51,828 bases of DNA from the NCBI GenBank assembly GCA_002898015.1, contig BDTM01000092.1, positions 1-51,828 on the forward strand, written 5' to 3'. Shown one piece after another: positions 16,695 to 25,371 of this stretch. The DNA comes from a bacterium BMS3Bbin03 (lineage in GTDB: Bacteria; Zhuqueibacterota; JdFR-76; BMS3Abin05). The notes beneath the pieces were generated by a model. That model did not search any database, had not been told where the DNA came from, and saw only the letters and a list, made by a program, of their open reading frames with translations. How positions within the stretch are numbered: the stretch's first letter is position 1; every line of letters starts with the position of its first letter. The position numbers and the translations under genes were made by a program.

Positions 16695-18461
16695 CTACAA
16701 GAGTGTCTCCAATTTTCGAACAATTAGCTTTTGTAAGTCCTGATGCCGTTGAACATTGGCCTCACGCGCGGTTCGGATTTCGATGAGAGCGTGTTTCTGC
16801 GAGCCGCGGGCTTTGTCGTAAATCTGAGAAAATGCCTCCGGGTTTTTGGGGGAATAATAATCAATCCCGAACATCTCCGAAACTTTTTCAAAGGTAAACG
16901 GGTGCGGTGCGGCAAAATATTCTTCAAACACATCCTTAAATTCTGCAATGGGTAAAAAAGAGAAAATCCCTCCGCCCTGATTGTTGATCAGCACAATGAG
17001 CACAGGCTGTGAAATGAACCGAAGCGTTGAGAGCGCATTTAAATCATGCAGAAAAGCCAGATCCCCGATGAGCAGTGTCGCAGGTTTCCGCAGACCGGCG
17101 GCAAATCCAATCGCCGTGGAAATGGTGCCGTCGATGCCGCTTGTCCCGCGGTTGGCAGCCACCGCCGGTTTTTTGGCATCCGGCAGGCCAAAACTGTCCA
17201 TATCCCGAACCGGCATGCTGCCGGCCAAAAACAGGCCGTCGTGTTCCCGAATCTTCTGTGAAATGATTCGGGCGATCCCCGGTTCACTTATATTTATCTG
17301 CTTTTTAAAAAAATCATCGACCACTTGTACGACCTGGCCGGACTGCCGCACCAGAGTCTGCACCCATTTGGGTTCCGCACCGGAATGAATCATCGGGATT
17401 AAATCCCGGGCCAAAGCGGCAATGGGGGCTTCGATCCGCCAGCTCACCCTGCAGGCGGGATCGTGACGAAAGGGATGTTCTTTTACGACAATCATGTTTT
17501 CAGGCGGATACTTTTCCGTAAACTGCAGAAACCGTTTGGATGTAAGCTGTCCGCCGAAATGCAAAAGGGTTTCAACGGCCAAATGGGCCTGAAACGCTTC
17601 GGAGGCCAGCATCTGGTCGTAATACGGAATCCTGCTGAACAGCGAATTTCCAAGACGCAGGCCGGATAACACATCCGGAAAAAGCGGCCAGTTTAATTCG
17701 TGCGCCAGTTTTTTAACCGCCCGCTCCTGTTCAGGGCTGTCCAGACGGCCGACCGTCACAAGGCCCCGTTTCGTTTGATTTAGAAGAGCCGCCAGTTTTT
17801 TCAATTGATCCTTTTGCGGCGAACGGCACATCTGTTCATAGCTGGTGAAGGGGGTCTCCCTTGTCTGCCAATCGGCTATCCCCGATAAATAATTGGAAGG
17901 CAGGGGTTGCCGCTCGGGCGCCAGCGGTTCCCGAAACATAAAGTTTAAATGCACAGGTCCCGAAGGTTTCCTCAAAGCCCGATAGACCGCCTGATCCACC
18001 GTGGAGAGCGCCACCGCCGGGGGAATTTTCTCATCGGGTGCGGGGAATTCAAAGTGCCACCGGACAAATTGCCCGAAAATCCCCGGTTGTAAAATTGTTT
18101 GATTCGCTCCGGTCTGCTGCAATTCCGGCGGGCGGTCGGCTGAAAGAATCAGCAGGGGAATATTATCCATGGATGCCTCAACCACGGCCGGCAGGTAATT
18201 GGCCACGGCCGTGCCGGATGTTGCGATGACGGCGGCGGAAGTCCCCGCGGCCCGGGCGTATCCCAGAGCGTGAAAGGCGGCACCCCGTTCGTCATAAATT
18301 ATACTCGTCTTCACTTTAGGATGGCGGGCAGCCGCCACCGTCAGCGGGGCCGAACGGGAACCGGGTGAAATGCAGAAATAACGGATCCCATTGCGGACCA
18401 ATTCTTCCACAATCAGCGATGCCCAGAGACTGTTGATGTTTTCCATAGTGATCGTATCCAT
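16695..18461 (-). CDS. menD: SEPHCHC synthase (2-succinyl-5-enolpyruvyl-6-hydroxy-3-cyclohexene-1-carboxylate synthase)
   Basis: MenD is a thiamine-diphosphate enzyme joining 2-oxoglutarate-derived succinyl semialdehyde to isochorismate. The 588-residue protein shows CISPGSRSAPLTVAAARHP, IYDERGAAFHALGYARA and TSGTAVANYLPAVVEAS in the N-terminal domain, and the diphosphate-binding GDLAFLHDLNAL segment with NNQGGGIFSFLP in the C-terminal domain. The ATG at 18461 lies 3 nt after the menF stop; a second ATG at 18446 is equally possible because no good ribosome binding site is seen. The next gene, menH, is separated by a repeat element. Confidence 0.95.
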   Translation of the reverse strand: MDTITMENINSLWASLIVEELVRNGIRYFCISPGSRSAPLTVAAARHPKVKTSIIYDERGAAFHALGYARAAGTSAAVIATSGTAVANYLPAVVEASMDNIPLLILSADRPPELQQTGANQTILQPGIFGQFVRWHFEFPAPDEKIPPAVALSTVDQAVYRALRKPSGPVHLNFMFREPLAPERQPLPSNYLSGIADWQTRETPFTSYEQMCRSPQKDQLKKLAALLNQTKRGLVTVGRLDSPEQERAVKKLAHELNWPLFPDVLSGLRLGNSLFSRIPYYDQMLASEAFQAHLAVETLLHFGGQLTSKRFLQFTEKYPPENMIVVKEHPFRHDPACRVSWRIEAPIAALARDLIPMIHSGAEPKWVQTLVRQSGQVVQVVDDFFKKQINISEPGIARIISQKIREHDGLFLAGSMPVRDMDSFGLPDAKKPAVAANRGTSGIDGTISTAIGFAAGLRKPATLLIGDLAFLHDLNALSTLRFISQPVLIVLINNQGGGIFSFLPIAEFKDVFEEYFAAPHPFTFEKVSEMFGIDYYSPKNPEAFSQIYDKARGSQKHALIEIRTAREANVQRHQDLQKLIVRKLETLL

Positions 18462-18464
18462 CGG

Positions 18465-19769
18465 TTAATGTCGATTCATAATGATCAGAAAATTGCTTAT
18501 TTTGCTCTCGATTTCATCCCATTCACTTAAAGGATTCGATTCGGGCACAATGCCGGCACCGGAAAAAAGCGACAGCCGGGCACCATCGACCAATCCCGAT
18601 CGAATGGCCACCGCAAATTCGGCTTCATCATGACCAATCCAGCCGACCGGCCCGGCATACCAGCCTCGATCAAACGGTTCGTTTCGGGCGATGTTCTCCA
18701 TGGCCAATTTTGTCGGAAAGCCTCCCACGGCGGGTGTCGGATGCAGTCCCGCCAGCAAATCGCCATCGCTGATGCTTTCCCGCAGCACGCCGTTGAAATG
18801 CCGGTGCAAATGCTGAACGGCCGGCTGTTGAATAATAGTGGCTTTCGAATCAAATTGAAGGGTCTCGCACATTTTCGTTAATACATCTCTGACCCATTGA
18901 AACACAAACTCATGTTCCCGTCTGTCCTTATCGCTGGACAGAAGCTCGTGCCGGAAGTGTGCGTCTTCCTGTGCGGTCTTTCCCCTCGGGCGAGTCCCCG
19001 CCACCGCGTCGCTCCGGATTTCCCGGCCCAAACGGTGATACAATCTCTCCGGCGTGGCTCCCAGAAAAGCAAGTTTGTTCTCCGGCTGAAAATAAAAATG
19101 AAAGGCGCGGGGATTGGCATTTTTTAGCGCTTTTAACAGGGAAAGAGGCTCTAAATTTTGCGAAAACCGAAACACCGATTTCCGGGCCAGAACCACTTTT
19201 TGAAGTTTGCCGGAATTAAATTCTCTCAGCGCACGCTTAATGTCTTTCACCCAGTCGATCTTTGCCGGAAGATCTTTTCGGTCGATTAAAATAATTTCTT
19301 TCGGTCTCTTTTCCGTGTGTTCAAACCTGATTTTTTGAAGCGCCGATTGTATTTTTTGAAAGCCGTTTTCGCCGTTATTTCGGAAATTGCAGGCGAAACG
19401 CAGTTCGTCCTTTCGCCGCACCACTTCAAATTGCGGGACGACGAAGGCATAAGCCCCGAATCTTTGCCAGCTTGTGCCGGCCTTTTGTTTTCCGTCAAAA
19501 CGTGTGCCGCCGTAATAGCGAACGCCCGTTGAACTCGCCGCCAAATTTTTGTGTATTCGGTCTAATAAAGTTTTAAATTGAAATGATTCATCTCCGGAAA
19601 TCAAATCCGCTGTTCCTGCCCCGGCCATCTCGAACTGACCGTCCCCGGTGGACCAATAGGTTTTGAAAGCCTGATCCTGCCAAGCGAGCCAGTCAAGCGG
19701 ATTAATATCGGTGACCGGGATTTCAAACCGAACAATTCCTTTATTTTTTGACACCTGTGGTTCTTTCAA
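18465..19769 (-). CDS. menF: Menaquinone-specific isochorismate synthase
   Basis: MenF converts chorismate to isochorismate, the entry to menaquinone. The chorismate-utilising domain fills the C-terminal half of this 434-residue protein: VVLARKSVF, AFLGATPERLYHR, AGTRPRGKTAQED, LHRHFNGVL, LHPTPAVGGFPTKLA, RGWYAGPVGWIG and the final GAGIVPESNPLSEWDEIE. It starts with TTG, which overlaps the menG stop as TTGA, so translation is probably coupled. It is placed first after menG in the cluster. Confidence 0.94.
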   Translation of the reverse strand: MKEPQVSKNKGIVRFEIPVTDINPLDWLAWQDQAFKTYWSTGDGQFEMAGAGTADLISGDESFQFKTLLDRIHKNLAASSTGVRYYGGTRFDGKQKAGTSWQRFGAYAFVVPQFEVVRRKDELRFACNFRNNGENGFQKIQSALQKIRFEHTEKRPKEIILIDRKDLPAKIDWVKDIKRALREFNSGKLQKVVLARKSVFRFSQNLEPLSLLKALKNANPRAFHFYFQPENKLAFLGATPERLYHRLGREIRSDAVAGTRPRGKTAQEDAHFRHELLSSDKDRREHEFVFQWVRDVLTKMCETLQFDSKATIIQQPAVQHLHRHFNGVLRESISDGDLLAGLHPTPAVGGFPTKLAMENIARNEPFDRGWYAGPVGWIGHDEAEFAVAIRSGLVDGARLSLFSGAGIVPESNPLSEWDEIESKISNFLIIMNRH

Positions 19770-20518
19770 CTCCGGGTACGCCCCTTTTCTCCGCGGTAAA
19801 TTGTGGCGACTCCGAATGAGAGCGGGAAAAACCGGACGGCTTTAAATCCGGTTTCCGTGAGAAATCGGGCAAACTCTTTTCCGTACGGAAAGGTCTCCAC
19901 CGTTTGGTTGAGATAGCGGTAGGCCCGCCTGTTTCCCGAAACGATTCCGCCGATCCACGGCATCAGATAGCGAAAATAAAACAGATACAGCCGGCGAAGA
20001 AACGGATTCGACGGCAGTGAAAATTCAAGAATAAGCGCCCGTCCCCCGGAGCGAAGCACGCGATGCATTTCCCGCAGCGTCTGCCCGGTATCCAGCACAT
20101 TGCGGATGCCGAACGCAATGGTGACCGCATCAAATGATTCATCCTTAAACGGAAGACGCATTGCATCAGCCGAAATGAGCGTGATACGCCGGTCCAGTCC
20201 CCGGTCTTCGATTTTTTGCCGGCCGATTTCCAGCATCTGCCGCGCCATATCCATTCCGATCGCAGACCGAATTCGATTGGATTTCTGAAAAAGAAAGAGC
20301 GGCACGTCGGCTGTTCCGGTGGCTAAATCCAGAAGCCGTTGGTTTGATTCTTGATTAAGATGCCGGGCCAGTTTTTTTCGCCACACAACATCCTGTCCCA
20401 AAGAAAGCAGTCGATTCAGCAGATCATAACGAAGCGCAATACGATCAAACATCCGCCAGACCTGGGCGCGGGAAGGCAGGGGATGGTCCCCGGAGTTAAG
20501 TTGCTTTTTTATATTCAA
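19766..20518 (-). CDS. menG: Demethylmenaquinone methyltransferase
   Basis: This UbiE/MenG-type enzyme performs the last step, C-methylation of demethylmenaquinone with S-adenosylmethionine. The 250-residue sequence shows VWRMFDRIALRYDLLNRLLSLGQD, the SAM loop LLDLATGTADVPL, DAVTIAFGIRNV and the C-terminal SFGVATIYRGEK. It appears to start at TTG 20518, with no clear ribosome binding site; I found no better start. It is the first gene of the men cluster, which runs menG-F-D-H-B-A-C-E. Confidence 0.94.
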   Translation of the reverse strand: MNIKKQLNSGDHPLPSRAQVWRMFDRIALRYDLLNRLLSLGQDVVWRKKLARHLNQESNQRLLDLATGTADVPLFLFQKSNRIRSAIGMDMARQMLEIGRQKIEDRGLDRRITLISADAMRLPFKDESFDAVTIAFGIRNVLDTGQTLREMHRVLRSGGRALILEFSLPSNPFLRRLYLFYFRYLMPWIGGIVSGNRRAYRYLNQTVETFPYGKEFARFLTETGFKAVRFFPLSFGVATIYRGEKGRTRS

Positions 20519-21076
20519 ATCATCAATGAAAATTCACAAAAAACCACGACTCGCCACGACCCGACCGGGCCGTGGATTTAATTATGATAAAAGCCGGTTC
20601 ATCGCGAAAATGTGTACTTTTTTCTACTAAGGACGTGCCGCTATTTGTTCAATCCAAAACTCACCCCCTAATTGGTAGCAAGACAAACGTTGATAGCCAG
20701 AACTTCCCCCTCTCCCGCCCGGGCGGGAGAGGGGGAATGAGGGGGTGAGTTTTAAGAACAACAATAGGCAAATTAGCCTGAAAGAGATTGAAACGTACAC
20801 AATAATCGAAAGAACAGATATTTATAAACCAAGCTATTTTATATTTTGATATTTATTCGATCAGAACCTTGATAAACAAATTATGTTACTGAAATCTTTA
20901 GTTCATTCATTCGCAAAAATGAAAATATGATATTTTTCCATTCAAAGCGCTTTCAAAAAATGAACAAATGGATCAAAAAGGTCGCATTTCTAGGATGAAC
21001 CTTTTTTTTCTTATTATTTTTGTAAAACTCGCCACAACAAAATTTAAAATATTAAATTCAGGCGTAAAATTCAACT
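20519..21076. other. Gap between the hydantoinase and menG
   Basis: This gap marks the border between the purine-type cluster and the men cluster. About 400 of its 558 bases are copy B of the MITE-like element. The 78 bases next to menG must hold any men promoter outside the element; I see no convincing -35/-10 pair. Bases 21001-21076 are AT-rich with T-runs on the plus strand. Confidence 0.7.
20597..21000 (+). mobile_element. MITE-like element, copy B (complete)
   Basis: This 404-bp copy has imperfect terminal inverted repeats: the left end starts GTTCATCGCGAAAATG, and the reverse complement of the right end starts GTTCATCCTAGAAATGCGAC. The inner part of the right repeat (AAATGCGACCTTTTT) equals the left end of copy A. 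The central 30-bp perfect palindrome is at 20706-20735. No protein is encoded and no clear target duplication is visible. Copies A and C share the same orientation. Confidence 0.85.
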
Positions 21077-22483
21077 TCAATTTAAGTCTGAAGGCAAAAG
21101 ATTCGTTTTCTGTCTGTACAAATACCGTCCCGCGCCGCGCTCCGCCGTCACTTCACCCTTTTCAAACACAATGTGACCCTTTGCGATGACCGTTTCAGGT
21201 TTACCCCTGATTTTGAATCCTTCGTAGATCGTGGTGTCACACCTCTGTTTTTGGGTTTCGGCAGAAATGATCTCCTGCGCGGCCGGGTTCCAGAGCACCA
21301 GGTCCGCATCGGCGCCGACGGAGACGGACCCCTTCCGGGGAAATAAACCGAAAATCTTCGCCGGGTTTGCGGACGTCACCCGCACAAATTGCCGGAGCGA
21401 AATGTGCTTCCGCAGCACCCCCGCTGTAAACAACAGTTCCAATCGATTTTCGACCCCGGCCACGCCGTTGGGAATTTTGGTGAAATCGGACAGATCCCGG
21501 TCTTTTTGCCCCTTCAGGTTGAAGGGGCAGTGGTCTGTTCCGACCGTTTGAAGGGTGCCGTTTTTCAGCGCATCCCACAAAGCCGCCTTGTGTTCCGGGG
21601 GGCGCAGAGGCGGGCTCATGATGTAGGCGGCGGCGGCCGCCGGCGACCGGTCATATTCCCGTGCATCCAGCAGCAGATAGTGGGGGCAGGTTTCTGCAAA
21701 AACCGGCCGGCCTTTTGCCTGAGCCCGGGCAATCTCCCGAACGGCCTCTTTTGTGGAGACGTGCACGATATAAAGCTGTGCGCCGGTCAGTTTCGCGAAG
21801 GTTAATGCCCGCACCACAGCCTCCCGCTCCACTTCCGGCGGACGGGAAAGGGCGTGGCTGCGCGGTTCCGTTCGTCCCGCCGCCAACAGTTTCTTACTTA
21901 AATAAGTCACCAGGTCCCCGTGCTCACAATGAGCCGTCACCAGAGCGCCCAATCTTGCCGCGGTGTCCATAACGGCAATCAAATCACGGTCTTCAAGGCC
22001 AACGGTTTCCTTGTAAGCCAGATAGACTTTAAACGACGGGATGCCTTCTTCCCGCACGCACGTTTCCATTTCCCTCCGAATCGTCTCGTTCCAGGCGGTC
22101 AGACTCATATGAAATCCGTAATCGCACACGGATTTTCCGGCCAGTTCCTTTCGACCCTGCAGGGCTTCCAACAGGGGCTGGCCCCGCTCCGGCGTGACAA
22201 AATCGATAATCGTTGTGGTGCCGCCGGCGAGCGCCGCACGGGTGCCGGATTCAAAATCGTCGGAAGACACCGTTCCGGCCACAGGCAATTCCATATGCAC
22301 ATGCGGATCGATCCCTCCGGGAAAAATCAGCAGTCCGGATGCATCGAGAACCTGCGTTTTAAGATCCGGCTTTTCCAATTCCCGGCCGATGGCCTGAATT
22401 TTTCCGTCATCGATCAGAATATCCCCCTGAAAGGAATCCGAATCCGTGACGATTTGTCCGTTTTTAATGAGCAGAAATGCCAT
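21077..22483 (-). CDS. hyuA: Hydantoinase / dihydropyrimidinase-type cyclic amidohydrolase
   Basis: This 468-residue metal-dependent amidohydrolase hydrolyses cyclic ureides such as hydantoins or dihydropyrimidines. The metal site is complete: DPHVHME, the carboxylated lysine in FKVYLAYKE, AHCEHGD, IVHVST and GTDHCPF. In the ygeW-xdhD type cluster of anaerobes a hydantoinase (HyuA) is one of the seven purine-breakdown functions. I chose the ATG at 22483; a GTG at 22495 would overlap the stop of the PLP gene as GTGA and is also possible. It is the last gene of the purine-type block. Confidence 0.92.
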   Translation of the reverse strand: MAFLLIKNGQIVTDSDSFQGDILIDDGKIQAIGRELEKPDLKTQVLDASGLLIFPGGIDPHVHMELPVAGTVSSDDFESGTRAALAGGTTTIIDFVTPERGQPLLEALQGRKELAGKSVCDYGFHMSLTAWNETIRREMETCVREEGIPSFKVYLAYKETVGLEDRDLIAVMDTAARLGALVTAHCEHGDLVTYLSKKLLAAGRTEPRSHALSRPPEVEREAVVRALTFAKLTGAQLYIVHVSTKEAVREIARAQAKGRPVFAETCPHYLLLDAREYDRSPAAAAAYIMSPPLRPPEHKAALWDALKNGTLQTVGTDHCPFNLKGQKDRDLSDFTKIPNGVAGVENRLELLFTAGVLRKHISLRQFVRVTSANPAKIFGLFPRKGSVSVGADADLVLWNPAAQEIISAETQKQRCDTTIYEGFKIRGKPETVIAKGHIVFEKGEVTAERGAGRYLYRQKTNLLPSDLN

Positions 22484-22491
22484 CGATTGAA

Positions 22492-23961
22492 TCACAACGC
22501 GGCCAGCACGCCGGTCCTTTCGTTAAATTTTTCGATTTCTTCATCCCAGGCGTCCGCCTGTGCGAATTGATCTTTCCAGTAGTTTTCATCATACCACTGG
22601 GCATTCAATTCATCCGTCGTTTTTCCCTGCTGTTCGACCCAGGTAAAATATTTAAGATTGTGCATCCGCTTTTTGTCATAATAGGTCATCTCGATCATAT
22701 GGTCGATTGTCATTCCCATTAAACGCCCCTCGTAATCCACGGCCGCCTCTCTTGCCGTGTACTCTCCCAAATTCTCGCGGGCTTCGCGCAGCCGCGATTG
22801 GTACATTTCCATCGAATCCGTTGCCACGGTGAAAATGATGTCGTTTTCGTTCATTTCATAATATTTGGCCATTTTTATGGAACCCAGTAAATTGGCGATG
22901 GACGAGATTCCCAGAAGATCCAATTTCTTGACGATCTCATCCGTGACACCCGCCTCCGATAAAAACGCCCTCCCTTCGGGTTCGTTGAAGAGCCGCATTA
23001 AACGGAGGGTGCTTTCGTCGTCGACATCCACAACCATGTCCATATTTTTAATGTTGTGGATCCAGGGCACGTGCTTATCGCCAATGCCCTCGATCCGGTG
23101 GCCGCCGTAACCGTTGTAGAGAAGGGTGGGGCATTGAAGTGCCTCGCCCGCCCCCACTTTTAATAAAGGATATTTCTCGCGCAAATATTCGGCGCACCCC
23201 AGAGTGCCGGCGGATCCTTGTGTGAGAAAGAGCGCGGTAAACCGGCTGCCCTCCGTTTTCTCGGATTCAATGACTTCTTCCATGGCCGGGCCCGTGACGG
23301 CGTAGTGCCAGAGCGGATTTCCGATTTCGCTGAATTGGTTGAGGTTAACAATTTCGTCTCCTCTTTCCTTCTGAAGCTCCTTGGCTTTATCGTAGATTTC
23401 CTTCACGTTGCTTTCGCAGCCCGGCGTGGCAAAAATTTCCGCGCCCACTTTTCGAAGCCACTCAAATCGTTCCCGGGACATGCCCTCCGGCAGGATGGCG
23501 ATGGAATCGCAGCCCAGCAAATACGAATCGTAAGCCCCGCCGCGGCAGTAGTTTCCCGTCGACGGCCACAGCGCCTTCTGTGACGTGGGATCGAACCGGC
23601 CTGTGATCAATTTCTCCACCAACGGACCGAATGTCGCCCCCACTTTGTGCGATCCGGTCGGAAAGAATTTTCCGATCAGCATGAAAATCCTGGGTTTCAC
23701 GCCGGTTAATTCTTTCGGAAGCTCGAGGAAATTCACACCGTTAAATCCGCCGCCAAATTCAACCGGTTCATTTTTCCAGGTGATTCGGAAAAGATTCAGA
23801 GAATTTAAATCCCAGAGTCCGATGTGTTTGAGTTTTTCTTTTATTTTTTCGGGGATCAGTTCCGGATTTCGCATTTGCCGGTAGGTTGGAATGATAATAT
23901 TCCGCTCCCGGCACCGCTGAATCGTTCTTTTTAGAACCGCTTCATTGATGGTTTGGTGCAT
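22492..23961 (-). CDS. PLP-dependent fold-type II enzyme (cysteine synthase/threonine dehydratase-like beta subunit)
   Basis: This 489-residue protein belongs to the tryptophan synthase beta/cysteine synthase superfamily. The PLP lysine lies in FFPTGSHKVGATFGPLVEKL, followed by PSTGNYCRGGAYDSYLLGCD (phosphate and substrate loop) and LTQGSAGTLGCAEYL. It is far from the neighbouring diaminopropionate ammonia-lyase and longer than cysteine synthase, with a C-terminal extension rich in aromatic residues. A strong GAGGAG precedes the ATG. It sits between ssnA and the hydantoinase, so its substrate is probably an amino acid or amine made in the same pathway. It is not one of the seven usual members of that cluster. 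Confidence 0.8.
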   Translation of the reverse strand: MHQTINEAVLKRTIQRCRERNIIIPTYRQMRNPELIPEKIKEKLKHIGLWDLNSLNLFRITWKNEPVEFGGGFNGVNFLELPKELTGVKPRIFMLIGKFFPTGSHKVGATFGPLVEKLITGRFDPTSQKALWPSTGNYCRGGAYDSYLLGCDSIAILPEGMSRERFEWLRKVGAEIFATPGCESNVKEIYDKAKELQKERGDEIVNLNQFSEIGNPLWHYAVTGPAMEEVIESEKTEGSRFTALFLTQGSAGTLGCAEYLREKYPLLKVGAGEALQCPTLLYNGYGGHRIEGIGDKHVPWIHNIKNMDMVVDVDDESTLRLMRLFNEPEGRAFLSEAGVTDEIVKKLDLLGISSIANLLGSIKMAKYYEMNENDIIFTVATDSMEMYQSRLREARENLGEYTAREAAVDYEGRLMGMTIDHMIEMTYYDKKRMHNLKYFTWVEQQGKTTDELNAQWYDENYWKDQFAQADAWDEEIEKFNERTGVLAAL

Positions 23962-24060
23962 TGGATTCTCCTCTTATTTTTCCGGGTCATATCAATCATG
24001 ACGTATCCTTCTTTTAGCCCGCTGCTTCCATGCCGGGTGATGCCTGAAATGCCGGTTTTT

Positions 24061-25365
24061 TTAACATCCGGCAATGCCGTCTGCCGTACCCTCCGCCAGT
24101 TTTTTCCACAATTTTTTACCCATCTCCCGCGAGAAACGGAGAACGTCTTCCTCATTAACGGTTAATATTTTCCCCTGATGCACAATCAATTTTCCGGAAG
24201 CAATGACGCTTTCCACGTGCCGCGATTCAATGCCGTAAACAAAATGAGAAAGAAAATTGTCCGGCGTGATTTCTGTGGGTGAATCGACATTCAGAATCAC
24301 CAGGTTATTTTCGCCGTCGCCGGTGAAATGATTTTTTGCCAGATAGCGATGGATTTCCCGAAACCGTCTGTAAATTTCCGCCGGTGTGACACCCTCCGAT
24401 TGCCCGATCAGAAAACTCACTCCGGCGCTTCGAAGCATGTCGCTGTGCATGCCGTCTGTGCCCAGCATAATCCGGCTGCCGAGCCCCCTCGATTGAAAGA
24501 CACCCACGTTGTTGTTCAGATTACTTTCGGTGTTTTGAACGACAAAGGCCTTCGAATTTCGCACGATTTCCCGTTCCTGATCGTCAATATGCAGGCAGTG
24601 AGCCAGAATCGTTTTATCAAAATCCAGAACGCCGGCTTTATTAAAACGGCGGATGACGCGTTTTCCGTAATCCCGCCAGCAAAATTTCTGATCCATCGCA
24701 TCCTCCGCCACGTGCACGTGAAGGCCGGCGGCGTATTTTTCGGCGAGAAATACGGCTTTCCGGAGCAGCTCATCCCCAACCGTGAAAGAAGCGTGCAGCC
24801 CCACAAGCCCCTGTCCGCCGGATTTCAGGTAATTTTCCGTTTCTTCCAGCGCGGCCTGCCGGGCAGATTCGCCGTCCCGGTCAGAGAGTTCATAACACAG
24901 CAAATGAGACACCCCCACCCGATCGAAAGCACGGGCAATCGTCTCCAGCGAACCGTCGACGGCATTGGGCGAGGCGTGATGGTCGATCACAAAGGTGACG
25001 CCGTTTTTGGCACAGGCCGCGGCTGCGGCCAGCGCACCGGCTTCGATCATTTCAGCATCGAGCGCCCTGTCCAGCCGCCACCAGATAAACTCGAGAATTT
25101 CATAAAAATGGGCGGGCTTTTTTGGCGGCGCAGGCATTCCCAGCGCCAGTGTCGAATACACATGATGGTGGGCATTGCCGAAGGCTTTCGTCACCAATTT
25201 ACCCGAACAATCCAGTACGGTATCTTCATGTTCCGGAAGCTGTTCCGGAATTCGCTCCAAAAATTCCAAAGAACCCCGCGGCCCTTCTTCCACACGAATG
25301 TGGGCTTCCCGAAATTTTAGAGACTGCCAATCAATAAATGTGGCATTTTTTAAGATGATGGCCAT
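24061..25365 (-). CDS. ssnA: SsnA-type aminohydrolase
   Basis: The 434-residue product is a metal-dependent amidohydrolase of the cytosine deaminase/chlorohydrolase group. The metal site reads FGNAHHHVYSTLALGMP, LHVHVAEDA, LAHCLHIDD and LGTDGMHSDM. SsnA is linked to ygfK and xdhD in E. coli and in urate-degrading anaerobes, and is thought to act on a purine or imidazole intermediate. It starts 6 nt after the xdhD stop and lacks a clear ribosome binding site. A 99-nt gap separates it from the PLP gene. Confidence 0.9.
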   Translation of the reverse strand: MAIILKNATFIDWQSLKFREAHIRVEEGPRGSLEFLERIPEQLPEHEDTVLDCSGKLVTKAFGNAHHHVYSTLALGMPAPPKKPAHFYEILEFIWWRLDRALDAEMIEAGALAAAAACAKNGVTFVIDHHASPNAVDGSLETIARAFDRVGVSHLLCYELSDRDGESARQAALEETENYLKSGGQGLVGLHASFTVGDELLRKAVFLAEKYAAGLHVHVAEDAMDQKFCWRDYGKRVIRRFNKAGVLDFDKTILAHCLHIDDQEREIVRNSKAFVVQNTESNLNNNVGVFQSRGLGSRIMLGTDGMHSDMLRSAGVSFLIGQSEGVTPAEIYRRFREIHRYLAKNHFTGDGENNLVILNVDSPTEITPDNFLSHFVYGIESRHVESVIASGKLIVHQGKILTVNEEDVLRFSREMGKKLWKKLAEGTADGIAGC

Positions 25366-25371
25366 TTGGTA

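Noticed and set aside
22492..23961. Second diaminopropionate ammonia-lyase or tryptophan synthase beta
   Set aside because: Lysine motif and overall sequence differ from the neighbouring dpaL, and the tryptophan synthase beta signatures are missing.
24328..25320. 330-codon plus-strand open frame
   Set aside because: It is entirely antisense to ssnA, whose metal-binding motifs are intact. The translation is of shadow type, rich in Phe, Arg and His.
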